The notes below the pieces were generated by a model, which made no database searches, was not told where the DNA came from, and saw only the letters and a program-made list of their open reading frames with translations. DNA of 64,000 nt from Rhynchonema sp. JSB1_4 (Eukaryota; Nematoda; Chromadorea; Monhysterida; Xyalidae), in NCBI GenBank assembly GCA_030248065.1, contig JASAMV010001193.1:1-64000 (forward strand). Direction: 5' to 3'. Position 1 is the first letter of the stretch, and the number at the start of each line of letters is the position of its first letter. Made by a program: the position numbers and the translations under genes. Positions 1-12,600 of this stretch are shown piece by piece.

Positions 1-1067
1 AAGGCCAATTTTGTATTTTGAACTCACTATGGGGTTCTAACAATGAGAAACACGCTTATATATAGTTTCACCGCACTGAACAAACTCAGCACGGTGCCCT
101 ACTCTGAGACAGTGAAGTCAGTTTTGGGAGACAGAATTAAAATATAGCTGAGCAACATACAAATATTGGAACAGATCAAAAACAAAACAACATATTTGAT
201 GTTTTCAGCTATTTTTGTTTCTAAGTCCAAAAACGAAACACATCAAAACATTGGCTCCATCTGGTTGGCGTCATAAAGGGTTGGAGTCATATTTTGTCCC
301 AGGCTTATTGATAAATACGGCTCAATCAAATATGAGGAAACACAGACTGTACAACTTGTTTTTAACACCAGCAAATATGAGGCGGCTCAAAAACGGTTAT
401 GACAAAAATCGGCGATTCTTTCCTGCTCACGCTCTAAAAAAACGCGTGAATGAGGGTGCATGATGCGCAGGTCAGATCTGTAATCGACAACGACGTCTGT
501 AAATGACAGTGCAAACAGGGGACAAAGTCTATTCAAGGAATGGTGATAGCTTTCTTATGACGCAAAATGTTTATGTCCACATGGCTGTGCCCTGAGAGCG
601 AGTAACCGTGTTGCCGAACCCAACTTTTCTGTATTGTGCAACTCGACAGCGTGCCAAAAAATCGGCTAAGTACCCTTATGATATAAGCCAGTCGATTAAA
701 AGTAAGGCGGCGGTGCGGTGTCTGGGTTGGTCAACTGACAAAATTACATACATGTATGTCGGTAGCACTATTTTGTTCACGTATAGTTAGTCACAACGAT
801 TGTTTTGCTTAAAAAACATTCGTTTTATATACAACCAATGCTTTGTAATTTTCAAAAAAAACTTGACAACTGAATAAAAACAAATGAAGCAATAAATAAA
901 TCAGCCTATAGAAATGGTAACCAAGCAGTACATCCATTATAGCACCCTGGGCACAGTTGGGTATATTTCGTCGAGAAAACCTAAACTTTCACTAATCCTA
1001 TTTGCCGCAAAATGCGTAGAGAAATTTTGACACCTAAACCAAGGCATAAGATATGTCCTATTCAATT

Positions 1068-2310
1068 GTAATGTGCTAAACTGTGATATGCACTATAGCG
1101 TGTTGCCTTGCGCGCTTTCTCAATACTTTAGTCGCGGGCGGTGCGAATTCGAGACACCGACGAAATTTACTTTTGATGAAAGGATTTTTTTCGGTCATGT
1201 CACCATAAATTTGGATGGCCCGGACTTAGAACAGCTGGGAGAGAATAAAGGAAAAAAGCATAATATTCCTCAGAAGTGAAAGCCTGATTTTTCAAGGAAC
1301 AGGCCACTGATGAGAGCTGATAATTGCGTCTCGATGGCACGCCGGCGCAGGCTGAACCGCGAAAAAAAACGTCGAAAATGGACATAAAGATTGAGTCCAT
1401 TATGACTGATGAGCGAGCATGCGTGACAGTGTAGGTGCTTCACAGGCAACCTCAGACAAAATGGATACTCTCGACAGGCCCGATAGGTCTGTCCGTCATA
1501 AAACGGACAAAAAAGGCATGGCAGTGTCCTCACACGTCCATATCTGAGCGTCAGGTCACAAAAAAAAGCCGCATCCAGTTTGTGAAGACAACCACCGTAC
1601 TGCTGCGGTTGGACAGTGTGTAAGTGAACCAACTGCAGCTAACTGATGTTTCATGAGCCGGTTCGTCACATAAATTCATTTACTGAGTTCGATGCTATAT
1701 GTACCGGGTGGGAATTGAGGCGAAAGTTGAAGTCGCGCACGCGCTGCACGCGCGTGCGAAACAGTGCAAAGTATAGGCAAAAGTCGAAGTAACTTCGCGG
1801 GCACGCACGCACGCGCGCACGCAGGTTTTGCGCGCGCTGCGCGCTCCCTATGTTTTAGCACTAGGAAGTCGCTGCACGCGCTGCACGCCGCTGCACGCGC
1901 TGCACGCGACTCAACTTCAGCCAGAGCCCCGGAACAGCGTCACATCTTTTCGTAGTGCCAAAACTATTCAAACAGTGCTTGCTCAGGGGCAAAAAATCTG
2001 GGCAGACGAAAATGTAACACGGTTCAAGTCAGCTAAAAAAACATTGAACAGTGTATGTACATTACTGTATATGTATGTAGGTGTGAACACACATCTTGGC
2101 AAATTGATAACAACTTCGGGCGCATTTCCCTTCCTGAATTTACCTCTTCTCTGCATTCAACGCCATTAAATCCAATTGTTTGCGTGGGTTGACGTCATAT
2201 GCCTATACCGACAGTGTCACCTGAGCAGTAAACAAGAAAAGGGCGGACAGGACAGCCATTTAGCTGGAGGTTGAAGAGCAAAGCTTTACGCTCCACAGAC
2301 TTTACGCATT
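1068..2310. other. Central spacer of the foldback element
   Basis: This is the non-inverted interior between the two arms. It holds short overlapping open frames with no recognisable domain and a nested CG-rich repeat at about 1696-1940. I see no supported gene. Confidence 0.5.
1696..1940. mobile_element. CG-rich palindromic MITE, copy 1
   Basis: It starts near TACCGGGTG and ends near CCCCGG, with flanking GAAAGTTGAAGTCGCG / CGCGACTCAACTTC arms. The interior is made of GCACGCG-type units around motifs shared with the better preserved copy at 13317-13574 (the cores containing TATGTTTTAGCACTAGGAAG and its complement, and GTGCAAAGTATAGGC). The core is inverted relative to that copy. Confidence 0.7.
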
Positions 2311-3655
2311 CAATTGAATAGGACATATCTTATGCCTTGGTTTAGGTGTCAAAATTTCTCTACGCATTTTGCGGCAAATAGGATTAGTGAAAGTTTAGGT
2401 TTTCTCGACGAAATATACCCAACTGTGCCCAGGGTGCTATAATGGATGTACTGCTTGGTTACCATTTCTATAGGCTGATTTATTTATTGCTTCATTTGTT
2501 TTTATTCAGTTGTCAAGTTTTTTTTGAAAATTACAAAGCATTGGTTGTATATAAAACGAATGTTTTTTAAGCAAAACAATCGTTGTGACTAACTATACGT
2601 GAACAAAATAGTGCTACCGACATACATGTATGTACATTTTGTCAGTTGACCAACTCAAGACACCGCACCGCCGCCTTACTTTTAATCCACTGGCTTATAT
2701 CATAAGGGTACTTAGCCGATTTTTTGGCACGCTGTCGAGTTGCACAATACAGAAAAGTTGGGTTCGGCACACGTTACTGCTTCAGGGCATAGCCATGTGG
2801 ACATAAACATTTTGCGTCATAAGAAGCTATCACCATTCCTTGAATAGACTTCTTTGTCCCCTGTTTGCACGTCATTTACAAACGTCGTCGTCGATTACAG
2901 ATCTGACCTGCGCATCATGCACCTCATTCACGCGTTTTTTTAAGAGCGTGAGCAGGAAAGAATCGCCGATTTTTGTCATAACCGGCTTTGAGCCGCCTCA
3001 TATTTGCTGGTGTTAAAAACAAGTTGTACAGTCTGTGTTTCGATATTTGATTGAGCCGTATTTATCAATAAGCCTGCAACAAAATATGATTCCAACCCTT
3101 TATGACGGCAACCAGATGGAGCCAATGTTTTGATGTGTTTCGTTTTTGGACTTAGAAACAAAAATAGCTGAAAACATCAATTATGTTGTTTTGTTTTTGA
3201 TCTGTTCCAATATTTGTATGTTGCTCAGCTATATTTTAATTCTGTCTCCCAAAGTCTGACGATTTATGCTCCATCTATGTACCTGCCGCCGTAAAAGTGT
3301 GCATGCCTGGTCCGAATTTGGGCTCATATAGCGCACAAGAAACGTTGTTAAGAAATCGCATTTGAGAAACCAAAGCATTGGACCGAAACCATTTCTAAAT
3401 CCACACATAAAATTTTACATACACTATTTACACAGTTATTTTCTGACTTTACTCAAATCCTATCCTTTGATCATCATCATTGTTTCCATAACGCCCACAG
3501 GAGCCCAAACATATCGTTTGCTGCAAACGACGAAGATGGCAAATATTATCAGAGGTCGTATTACAAGGAAATGTCTCAACTCAATAATACAGATTTAGAT
3601 TTCTGTAGGAAACAACCGAAACTCTACATAATTTTCAGCAATTTACCCGACAAAA

Positions 3656-6600
3656 ATGGCCCGATTTCTGAAGAAAATTCGCCCCGAGAACTTACTGCTG
3701 ATAGTGACCGTTCTGGGTGTCGTGCTCGGCGTCGCACTGGGTCTGGCGTTGAAATTGGGCATCGGAAAAGAACCAACACTGACGCCAAGGAATCTGGAGT
3801 GGTTGCAAATGCCCGGCACGCTCTTTCTGAGAGCGCTCAAGCTGCTGATTCTACCGCTGATGTTAGTTTGTTACTGTTGCTGCATTGCTGTTGCTGGATA
3901 ATTGAAAGTTGCATATAATATTATCGAGAATATTTTTTTAGGAAAAACAAAATTGACTAATTTGTTCTTTTTCAGTACCAGTTCTCTGATCAACAGTCTG
4001 GTAACGCTCGATCCAAGCACTGCTGGAAAAGTCGGGTACGTCGTGGCATTTGAACACTTTCGTGTTTCAAAGACTAAATGATGAGAAAAAGTTTCTCCCG
4101 GTTTAAACGAACAGCGGTACTAACTAAATTAACAATATTGTAGTATAAAAAATGAAAATGAAAGAAAAGCGCCCCACTGTTTTCAGTCTGTATTCGTGCA
4201 TCTATTACATGGTCACCACACTGACGGCGGTCGTCACTGGCATCATTATGGTGTTGGCCATCAGACCCGGCAACAACGTCGACAATACGGGATCATCCGG
4301 CAAGGTGCGTGCGTAGCGCAGTGGCTCGGCTGCTCGTTGCGACGGCAAAGTACAGCGGGGTTCGAATCCACGTGTGCACAAATTTCTCGAGCTATCCACT
4401 TTGTGCTCGATAAAATTATAGTGTTTGGATCAGAATGCTTTATTAAGGAACACTCAACCCAACCCGTGTGATCTGTAGTTCCACTTGCTTGTGGCTGTGG
4501 GTAGGCACACCTGCTCTAAGATGTGCCCCCCAGAAAGTCACTATACTTCAGGTTGACAGCTGCATTGGCACGGTGCCAACTGACACGATCATGGATTTGT
4601 TGCGAAATATGGTACCCGACAACATTGTTGAAGCGACCTTTCAATCGGTCAGTTTGGTCAACTGTAAGCAGAAAAGTGGTCACAAAACAGAATAGGAGGG
4701 GATGTGAAGTTGGCTGGATTGGATTGCGTTATTATCATGGAAGTTTCACGGCTTATTGTCGGTCGCTTGGTCTCTAAAGGCTTGGCTATACCTCGTTCTC
4801 TGAGAGAACAGAGAGCAAATTCTTGCGCGCTGATCGGCTGCTGGACGCGCATCAGCCAATCAGTGCGTGAGAATTTGTTCTCTGTTTTCTCAGAGAACGA
4901 AATTAGTTAGGGCCTAAAAACAAAACGACTTTTCTTCCGGACCACAGCTGCTGATTCTTAAAAGTGCACCGCTTCTTGAGTTTCTTATCCCAAAGGCCGA
5001 TTTTGCTTGATCCACTTTGAAAATTCAAACAGAAAGAAACCTGACGTTACACGCCACGTAAAAATTCCGCACACAAAGGCATTTTGGGAAAAGCTAGTCC
5101 AGTTTAAAAAGGGACTTCCGTTTTTCTCAGGCTTAGGCTTGGGCTTGGGCGGTTTAGGCTTAGGACAAGATCTGAGCAAACCGGTGCCTTCTGTCGCGAA
5201 ATCGATGCTTTGCGTTTTCTCTCTCTCTCAAGACATGTTTTTCCCAACATGCCACACGAAGCAGTGTTTCAAGTTTATGGTGATGTTGCGTGCATGCCAC
5301 GTGCGATATATTTAAATACATATGGTAGTTTTGATGTTTCAGGAAAGTGGTTGCGTCGAATACGTACGATATAATGGCAGCGAAACGACAACAATTTCCG
5401 ATCAGGCATGGGACAAACTAAACGCCAGTGAACGTCAGTCAATTTTTTTATTTTTCACACTTTTGCTTCTATTTTTTATGGTTGTTTTTGTGTACCAGTG
5501 CAGCTGACTGAGGTGCGCCTACATTGTTGGAAATACGTTGCGTTTTTGGTTTGCCGCATTTAAATATAAATGCAGTCTGGTTTGGCTCGCTGCGCGCTTG
5601 CTTCTTCGCTAACAACTCCCCTCTGAAGCGACCTGTATGACTCAGATACGCTGGAACACAGAGATAAAGACATATAAAATGCGACGACAACATGTTTGTG
5701 ATAGAGGTTTCGGACATGTTTCGTTATTGCGTATCATTATTGCGTCTATAATGATACACAGACGTTTATATTAATTAGAAACTCTGTGTGCCACAATACT
5801 GGCCCGCTCACGTTGCTTGATAAAGTCTAATCAAACAAGATTTCCATGGAAAGCAAAGGCGAAATGTCAAGTAAGGAAGTTCATTAAATGTCGCTGGATA
5901 TTTTTAACTTGTGTTTGCTCATCAGCGGTAAATATATTCTGCTTAAAACACTGCTAATCACATGGGTCTGAATAAAGGCGAACTTGGGTTAGATTCGGAA
6001 ACCGCAATCCCGATTTCCGGATTCCCGATGGTTCATGCTCACAAAATTTTGCGGAATCCTGAAATATTCCCGGAGACCACAAATGTTTTGTGTTTTTTTT
6101 GCATGGAAATTTTTTTCCGTCTTCCGGGTTCCGGATTCCTAAGTCAGAGCTTAACCGGGTCTTGCAGCTGTGACTCTCCTGCCAGTTCACAAGTACAGAC
6201 GGCGGTGGGTGTTAAACCCAGAAGCGCATGTGTATTTGAGCAAGCCGGCTTGAAAAAAACCACTTTGAGCAAGAAAAGAAGAGCAGAGTCCAAAAGAGCA
6301 GAACCTAAAAGCTGTCAGGCCAATGCAACCCAACCACAGAACTCAGCTTACAAATGTAAGCTCCTTAGCCTAGCCTAAGCCCGACACCAAAACAGCCTAA
6401 AGCCCAAGCATTGGAACAAAATAAAAGCTCTGCTCTGCTTTCTTGCTCAAAATAGTCAACCGGCTTCGCTCAATTGCCTGACCACGGGCCACCAATCCCA
6501 GAAGCGTGAATAGGCTGCATAGAACATGACCCAGCCGGATACACACATCTTGGAAGTTTCATGTCTGTGAGTCACAGAGTGTGACTTTTGCCCGCTTTGA

Positions 6601-9600
6601 CCTTCGTGTACGTGCAGTTTCAGAAGCGTGATGTGGCTTCGGTTAATTAGCTTTGCATAACTGACTGAAGGAAATTATCAGAGCGCACGCAACTCTGTTT
6701 ATGAGATTGGCAACATTGGCCCGAATCCCTCGAAAGCACAACCAACAGCCGCCGAGGGCGGTTGCGCCCCAAACACGATCATGACAACTTCCAGCCGGCT
6801 GATCTCAATTTTGTTGTGTGACGTGAACAGCAACGTCATCCAACGCACAAATGTTTTGGAAGTGACAACGGAATTTACGCACCGAAGTGGAGAGCGTGCG
6901 TTATATCAAGTACAATGGTGCGCAACCGCACCCCGTGGCAGTGGCGCTTCCTGGAATTTGGGCCATTGAGATCTTGGAACCGTAATGTCCAAAAAAAATT
7001 CTTCAACAATGTGCGGTTCGGTAGAGACAGGATTCACTTTTTGGATCGTAATGCCGATGCCGAGTTTGGTAGATTTTCACAACACAGTGCTCCATGCATA
7101 CCGATACGTTTGTATATATGTATAAAATGTATATTTGGCATTTATATTTATGTATTTGGCGCCTTATTTCAACCAACCCGAAATATTTGTGTTTCTGGCC
7201 TTTTAATGAACTCTGTGCAGTAACACTGCAATTCAATATTTCGCCACAAAATAATAAACAGACTAAAACTTCATGTAGTACAGGTAATGTATACTAATGA
7301 CTGTACTTGTGCGCATTTTCAAGTAATGGCCATCTGTATTGGGGAAAACATTCTTGACAAAATGCAGCTCGGAAATCCCACGTGCGTAAGCCTGAAAGAA
7401 ACAACTGAGGCTGCGATTAGATAAATGCGGAATGGCAAATTTCTGCATTCCGCATCCCGCGTTTATCTGCTCACCTTTGCGGAATTTTGAATTTCTGCAA
7501 GTAAATTTTAGCTTTTGGTCAAACATCTCAGTTTGCGTAACACGCATTTGAGGTCAGCACGCTGGAAGTTGTCATCGTCACCCAAGCACGCACCATTCCG
7601 CAAAGGTGAGCAGACAAACGCGGAATGCGGAATACAGAAATTTACCATTCCGCATTTATCTGCTCACCAATTTCCGCATTTATTTATTCGCAGCCTAAAG
7701 GTCAGAGCCACGGAAACTATTTTCGTGCACACAAACATATACATACAGTATGTGTAAAGGCAAACTACGCCAACACGAGCCCGATTTCGCAGCTGGCAGA
7801 ATAGTGAAACATTCATACGTGGCTGCTGATTTGGGAAATGTTACACGTTGAAGAATACAAAGTGGAGCATGATGATTTTCTCGTTCTATTCGTTTTGAAT
7901 ACACACCACCTTCGAAATCGGGCTCGTGTTGGTGTAGTTTGCCTTTACGTATAGTATTTCCTCATTATGCGAGTCAAAGGAAGCCGTTTTGGCGTTGTAA
8001 GCCAACTCCTAGCTGAGGTCGAAGTTCCACGACTTCCCTTGAAAATGCGCAGAAAGAGAAATCACACGTGACATGCACGCCGCCAACTTCACCAGAAGCC
8101 TGAAACATTGTTTCGTGCGCTGGCTTCTTACCTGGCGTGTGACGTCTAATTTCTCTTTCTTTTGCATTTTCAAGGTGAATCGCACAATTTCGGCCTTAGC
8201 TACATAGGAGCAACTGGATCGCACGTTCAGTGGGTGTTTGGACCAATATAATAAGGAAATACTATACCTATATGTAGAAAGATAGGGAGCTGTGCACATT
8301 ATATTACCAATGAGCTAAAAATCCAACACACTGTATTCGTGATGGTTCGAATGTTTGAAACAATATCACGAGTTTGTTTTCCTGCTCTGGCCATCAACTT
8401 TCAAAGCCAGGACTACGGTACTTTCGGTAAATTCTATTATCGGACATCTTTGTGATTCAAGTCACCACACGAAGATTAGATTACTGCGGATCAGCTTCTC
8501 TACTTTTACTATTAAAGTGCGCGTATGCTCGTTCCGAGGAACGAAAAACGTTCTGCGCAATGCAGTTTCGTGGCAGAACGAAAGAACAGCGCGGAAACAT
8601 ATTCTCGCTATTCCTATTCTTTCGTTCCTTCAGCATTTCCGCTATTCCTCGCCTATTCCTCGAAAAATCAATATAAATTATAGAGAGAAAAAAATACAAG
8701 GGCATCCCCGCCCCGGATTTTTTAGGATTGGTGATGTCTGTTTTGGTGAGCATTTTCTGTGTCGCAATATCAACCGAAAATTTTAAAAAAAGTTGTGCTC
8801 AAGATGACAAACATGGAAACAGTCCAACATCTCCTTTTGTGCGACAGCAGCACACATTTAGGTGGCCGGCATTTTTCAACGCAGAATAAAGCAGAAATTA
8901 CCATCAAAATGCGTCGACAATGGTTGACATTTTGCGAAAAATTTGTTGTGGTCTTATTGCCAGCCACTCTGGGTAGCCCTGACGAGGGCTGTTGGGTTGG
9001 GGTAAGTCGCCTGGTGAGGCGCGGTTGCGACGTTTCGACAACGGATCCTGCTGTCGTCATCAGGCTGATATGTCCTCCGTGCGGTATCGAACTTGAGGCG
9101 TTGGGCTGTGAGTCTAGCCCCTCGATAGTCGAATGGTTGAAGCGTTAGACTCACAGCCCAACGCCTCAAGTTCGATACCGCACGGAGGACATATCAGCCT
9201 GATGACGACAGCAGGATCCGTTGTCGAAACGTCGCAACCGCGGCGCCTCACCAGGCGACTTACCCTAACCCAACAGCCCTCGTCAGGGCTAACCCCAGTG
9301 GCTGGCAATAAGACCACAACAAATTTTTCGCAAAATGTCAACATACGGCCACAAACATTCAGAGAGAAGCTTGACAATGGTTGAGGTGCTGCTCTGGGCA
9401 ATTGCTGCGTTTTTTCCGAAAAATTTCCAGCCAGATTTGAACAAAATAATCGAGTAAAGATTTTCATTTCTGGACCAATCGAATCGCATCATGGTTTTCC
9501 TGATTTTTTTCCATGTAACCTGCCACCGTGATTTCAAAAATGGTGAATAGAATGTCACTAAAAAACAGAACTCAGCCAGTTCACGGCTTCGTTATTCAGT

Positions 9601-12600
9601 GTAAATAACGCAGGTTGTACTAACAAAGTCAGAATTGCCAGGAGCACTTTTTGAAGTCAAAAATAGGTCATTTGAACAACAAAAGTTTGCTCACAACTGT
9701 TTCATTTACCACGGACATGGAAAACCGTCTAGTTTGTCGCCCTGAGAAAGTTCTGGGATGCTTTTTGTTTTTCTCTCGGCGAAAACCACGCTTATTACTC
9801 ATTGCGGTGAAAAAAACTGAAAGTTTAGCCTCTCCAAACTGCAGTGATGCTCATTTAAGTTAAACAACCTCGAGGAACAGCACAAAAAGTTAAAATGTTT
9901 TGACTTCGTTCTTTCTATTCCGCGGAACGTTTTTTTGTTCCTTCTCAATTGCGTCAGATCGTTCCGTGTGACGTGCGTATACTCGTTCCCGCTGTTCCTT
10001 GGGTGAAGTATACGCGCGCGCGGGTCAGCGGAAATAATCGTTCCTTCACTGTTCTTTCTGTTCCGCGGAACGAGTATACGCGCACCTAGGTTTTGGATAA
10101 ATTCATTTTGTACATCGGACTTGTAACTTGCCAACTAAACTAAATGAATTTTTGTGAGCAACAGCCAGTGTTCTGAATGAGATTATTATTGTCTGTGTTT
10201 GCATCATTCATTCAGTTTATTTACTGCGAAGCAAGCCGGGCAAGTCTGCCAGCCCAAAATAGGGATAATACAGCACCAAAGCATCAAAGCATCATAACTC
10301 CACAGCGTGCGAAATAACTGGTTTACAGCTTTCCAAACCTGACAGACAATAATGCCAAATCATCTTATCCTATTGATAATGGGTAACGCCACCGATGAGC
10401 TCCACAATGAAACATCATCCTGCATTGACATCAATGACATCGTTCCCAAGTTTACCAATGACCCGACACAGTCACGCGCCGTGCGAATCGTGATGGCGGT
10501 CGCGTATGGCGCGTTGTTTGTGCTCGGTATAGTGCTCAATTGTGGCGTGCTGCGCAACATGGTTAGTCACGGCTGGGGTTCGGACTGCTAGTCCCGAACT
10601 CGGAGTTAGGGTCCCGATTTTGACGACGTCAAAATACTAAATTTCTATCCCGTCCCGAATTCTAACCCAGGGCCGATCGCGAAACTTTTCGGGATTAGAC
10701 GCTTTACACCGTTATTTTTCGTTGTTTTGCAGTCGAAATTGTTCATCAGCAGATTCCACATTTTGACTCAAAATCGTTTCTTTTTACCTAGATACATTAA
10801 TTTCATCCACATGACTTTCAACTGAGCTCGAATGATAATTTTGAAAAATAGCCGCCAAATCTTCAGTTTTCACATGATTAAAAATATTTTACTCTGAACC
10901 ACAATTCCGAATCCCGAACCCTAGCTTTTGCCCGATCCCGATCCCGGAAATTTATTATAAACGTTGTTTTGCGATGCAGAAGGTACAATAATCGAAAACA
11001 TTAACCCTTTTCCGGCCAAGAGTGACGCGCTAAGTCGGCCTCGGACCGTCTTCATAGTGAATCTGATGTGCGTCGATCTACTTCTGATCGTATGCTGTCT
11101 CCCAATCACGCCCCTACAAGTGATCAACAAAGTGTGGTTGTTTGGCAGTTTGGGCTGTCATCTGCTGTCTGGTGTACAGTCCGTCAGCGTTATAGTGGCC
11201 ATTTGGTCGTTTACCATCATCGTTTACAACAAATATGTGAATTTGGTTGGTTCATTTTAATTTTTCAAAAATTTGTGATATTATCAATTGCAATTGAACA
11301 TGTACACCCACATTTACATCCCCTGAAACATCAGGTGATCAACGCGTACACCCATATTGAGTGGACTCTGAAGCTGACCTGCGCCACAACCGTGTGCATT
11401 TGGACATGGGCCGTGCTTTGGACTGCACCACTCAGTCTTGTGTCTAAGACGGAAATGGGTTGGTCTCGCGAATCAAATGTGATTCACATTATCAATTTTT
11501 TAGCGGGGTTCCATTTGTTGTCCCAAGGCATAGACATGTAATCTACCTAGCCCTGTTGATCAGCGTCCGATCCTGATTAGCCTTGTGGGCGATCGAAGGA
11601 CACTTCCAAATTTACAACTGCTGGACAACCAGCGCAGGCCTGAGAGTTGTTGCTTATAGATGGTGACAGCGCGTAACAAACAACAGTCGAATTACATACC
11701 CACATGATAGTCATCCATCAGTGAGTGGCGTGACCAAGACGTCACTGGTCCAGCTGGGCCCGGTCACCAAATTTTTGACGATGCCGGGCTGCCAGCTGAT
11801 ATTCATTTTCTGGCTACAGGCACGGAGAAGGCGCATGGCTCGGGCTGGGGCACGCCACCGCTGTGTGGCACGTTCTGTTACGAGCACTGGCCGGCCAACT
11901 ACGCCCGTTGGCGTGCCAGCTATGGGATGGCATTCCCGGTCGTGCAACAAGCACTTCCCGTCAGCATCATTGCGTACTGTTACTTCAGGATATTTAAGGT
12001 CAGCTTAGTGATGAACACAGCTGTTGTTGTTTGTTCGTGCAGGCCTGTACCCAGCCTTGGGATCGGTATTGGGTCTAAGTGACGTGGTGGGGCTGCGGAC
12101 CTGAACCCGGTCGAAGATGCCGGCCATGGTATTCGAAAACTCACTCTGTGGCTGAAACAAGAGTAGAGGGAAATTACTGCAATCTGATGTTTCGCAATCT
12201 TGCACAGAAAATCAGCATCGATCTGTTGGCGGCGAGCAGCAGTCAACCGACTCAGCCGGACTGCGGCGCCGCCAAGCGACGAGCAATGAGAAAGAGAAAG
12301 GTACACCTTTTGGTCAATGAATTTGCATGGCAACAGTCTTGTCGGCGTGAATCTTGGTGATGCCTTTTCTTTAGTAAACCTTAGATCAGGTCATGGGTTA
12401 GATCACCTTTATACATGTTCAATCACAACGGTTAATTATGTTTTAACAATGAATTTTAGTCAATCGTAGTCCATCTACAGGTGACAATCGCGTCGCTGAC
12501 CGTCATTTCGTCGTTTGTACTCAGCTGGATGCCGATCACGATCAGGAATGTGGTGCGAGACGTCGGTTTGTTCCTGCTTCAGGTTTGGTTTTGCCGAAAA

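Larger units (their letters stand above)
123..3253. mobile_element. Foldback element with ~945-bp inverted arms
   Basis: Bases 123-1068 reappear as the near-perfect reverse complement at 2311-3253. The arms differ by a few substitutions and about 3 nt of indels, and enclose a 1.24-kb non-repeated centre. The outer ends begin TTTGGGAGACAG. The same short open frame appears in opposite orientations in the two arms (215-463 + and 2976-3161 -), as expected for inverted copies rather than for genes. No transposase-like protein is visible in the centre, so this looks like a non-autonomous foldback element. The target-site duplication was not resolved. Confidence 0.85.

Noticed and set aside
215..463. 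Duplicated small gene with an inverted copy at 2976-3161
   Set aside because: Both frames are part of the foldback arms. The similarity extends equally through non-coding arm sequence, so there is no sign of protein-level selection.
4305..4379. Functional tRNA gene
   Set aside because: The anticodon stem has a mismatch, the acceptor stem relies on three G-U pairs, and the sequence overlaps a predicted splice donor.
8759..9467. Overlapping long frames on both strands around 9.1 kb
   Set aside because: They arise from the near-perfect hairpin and translate the same DNA in opposite senses.
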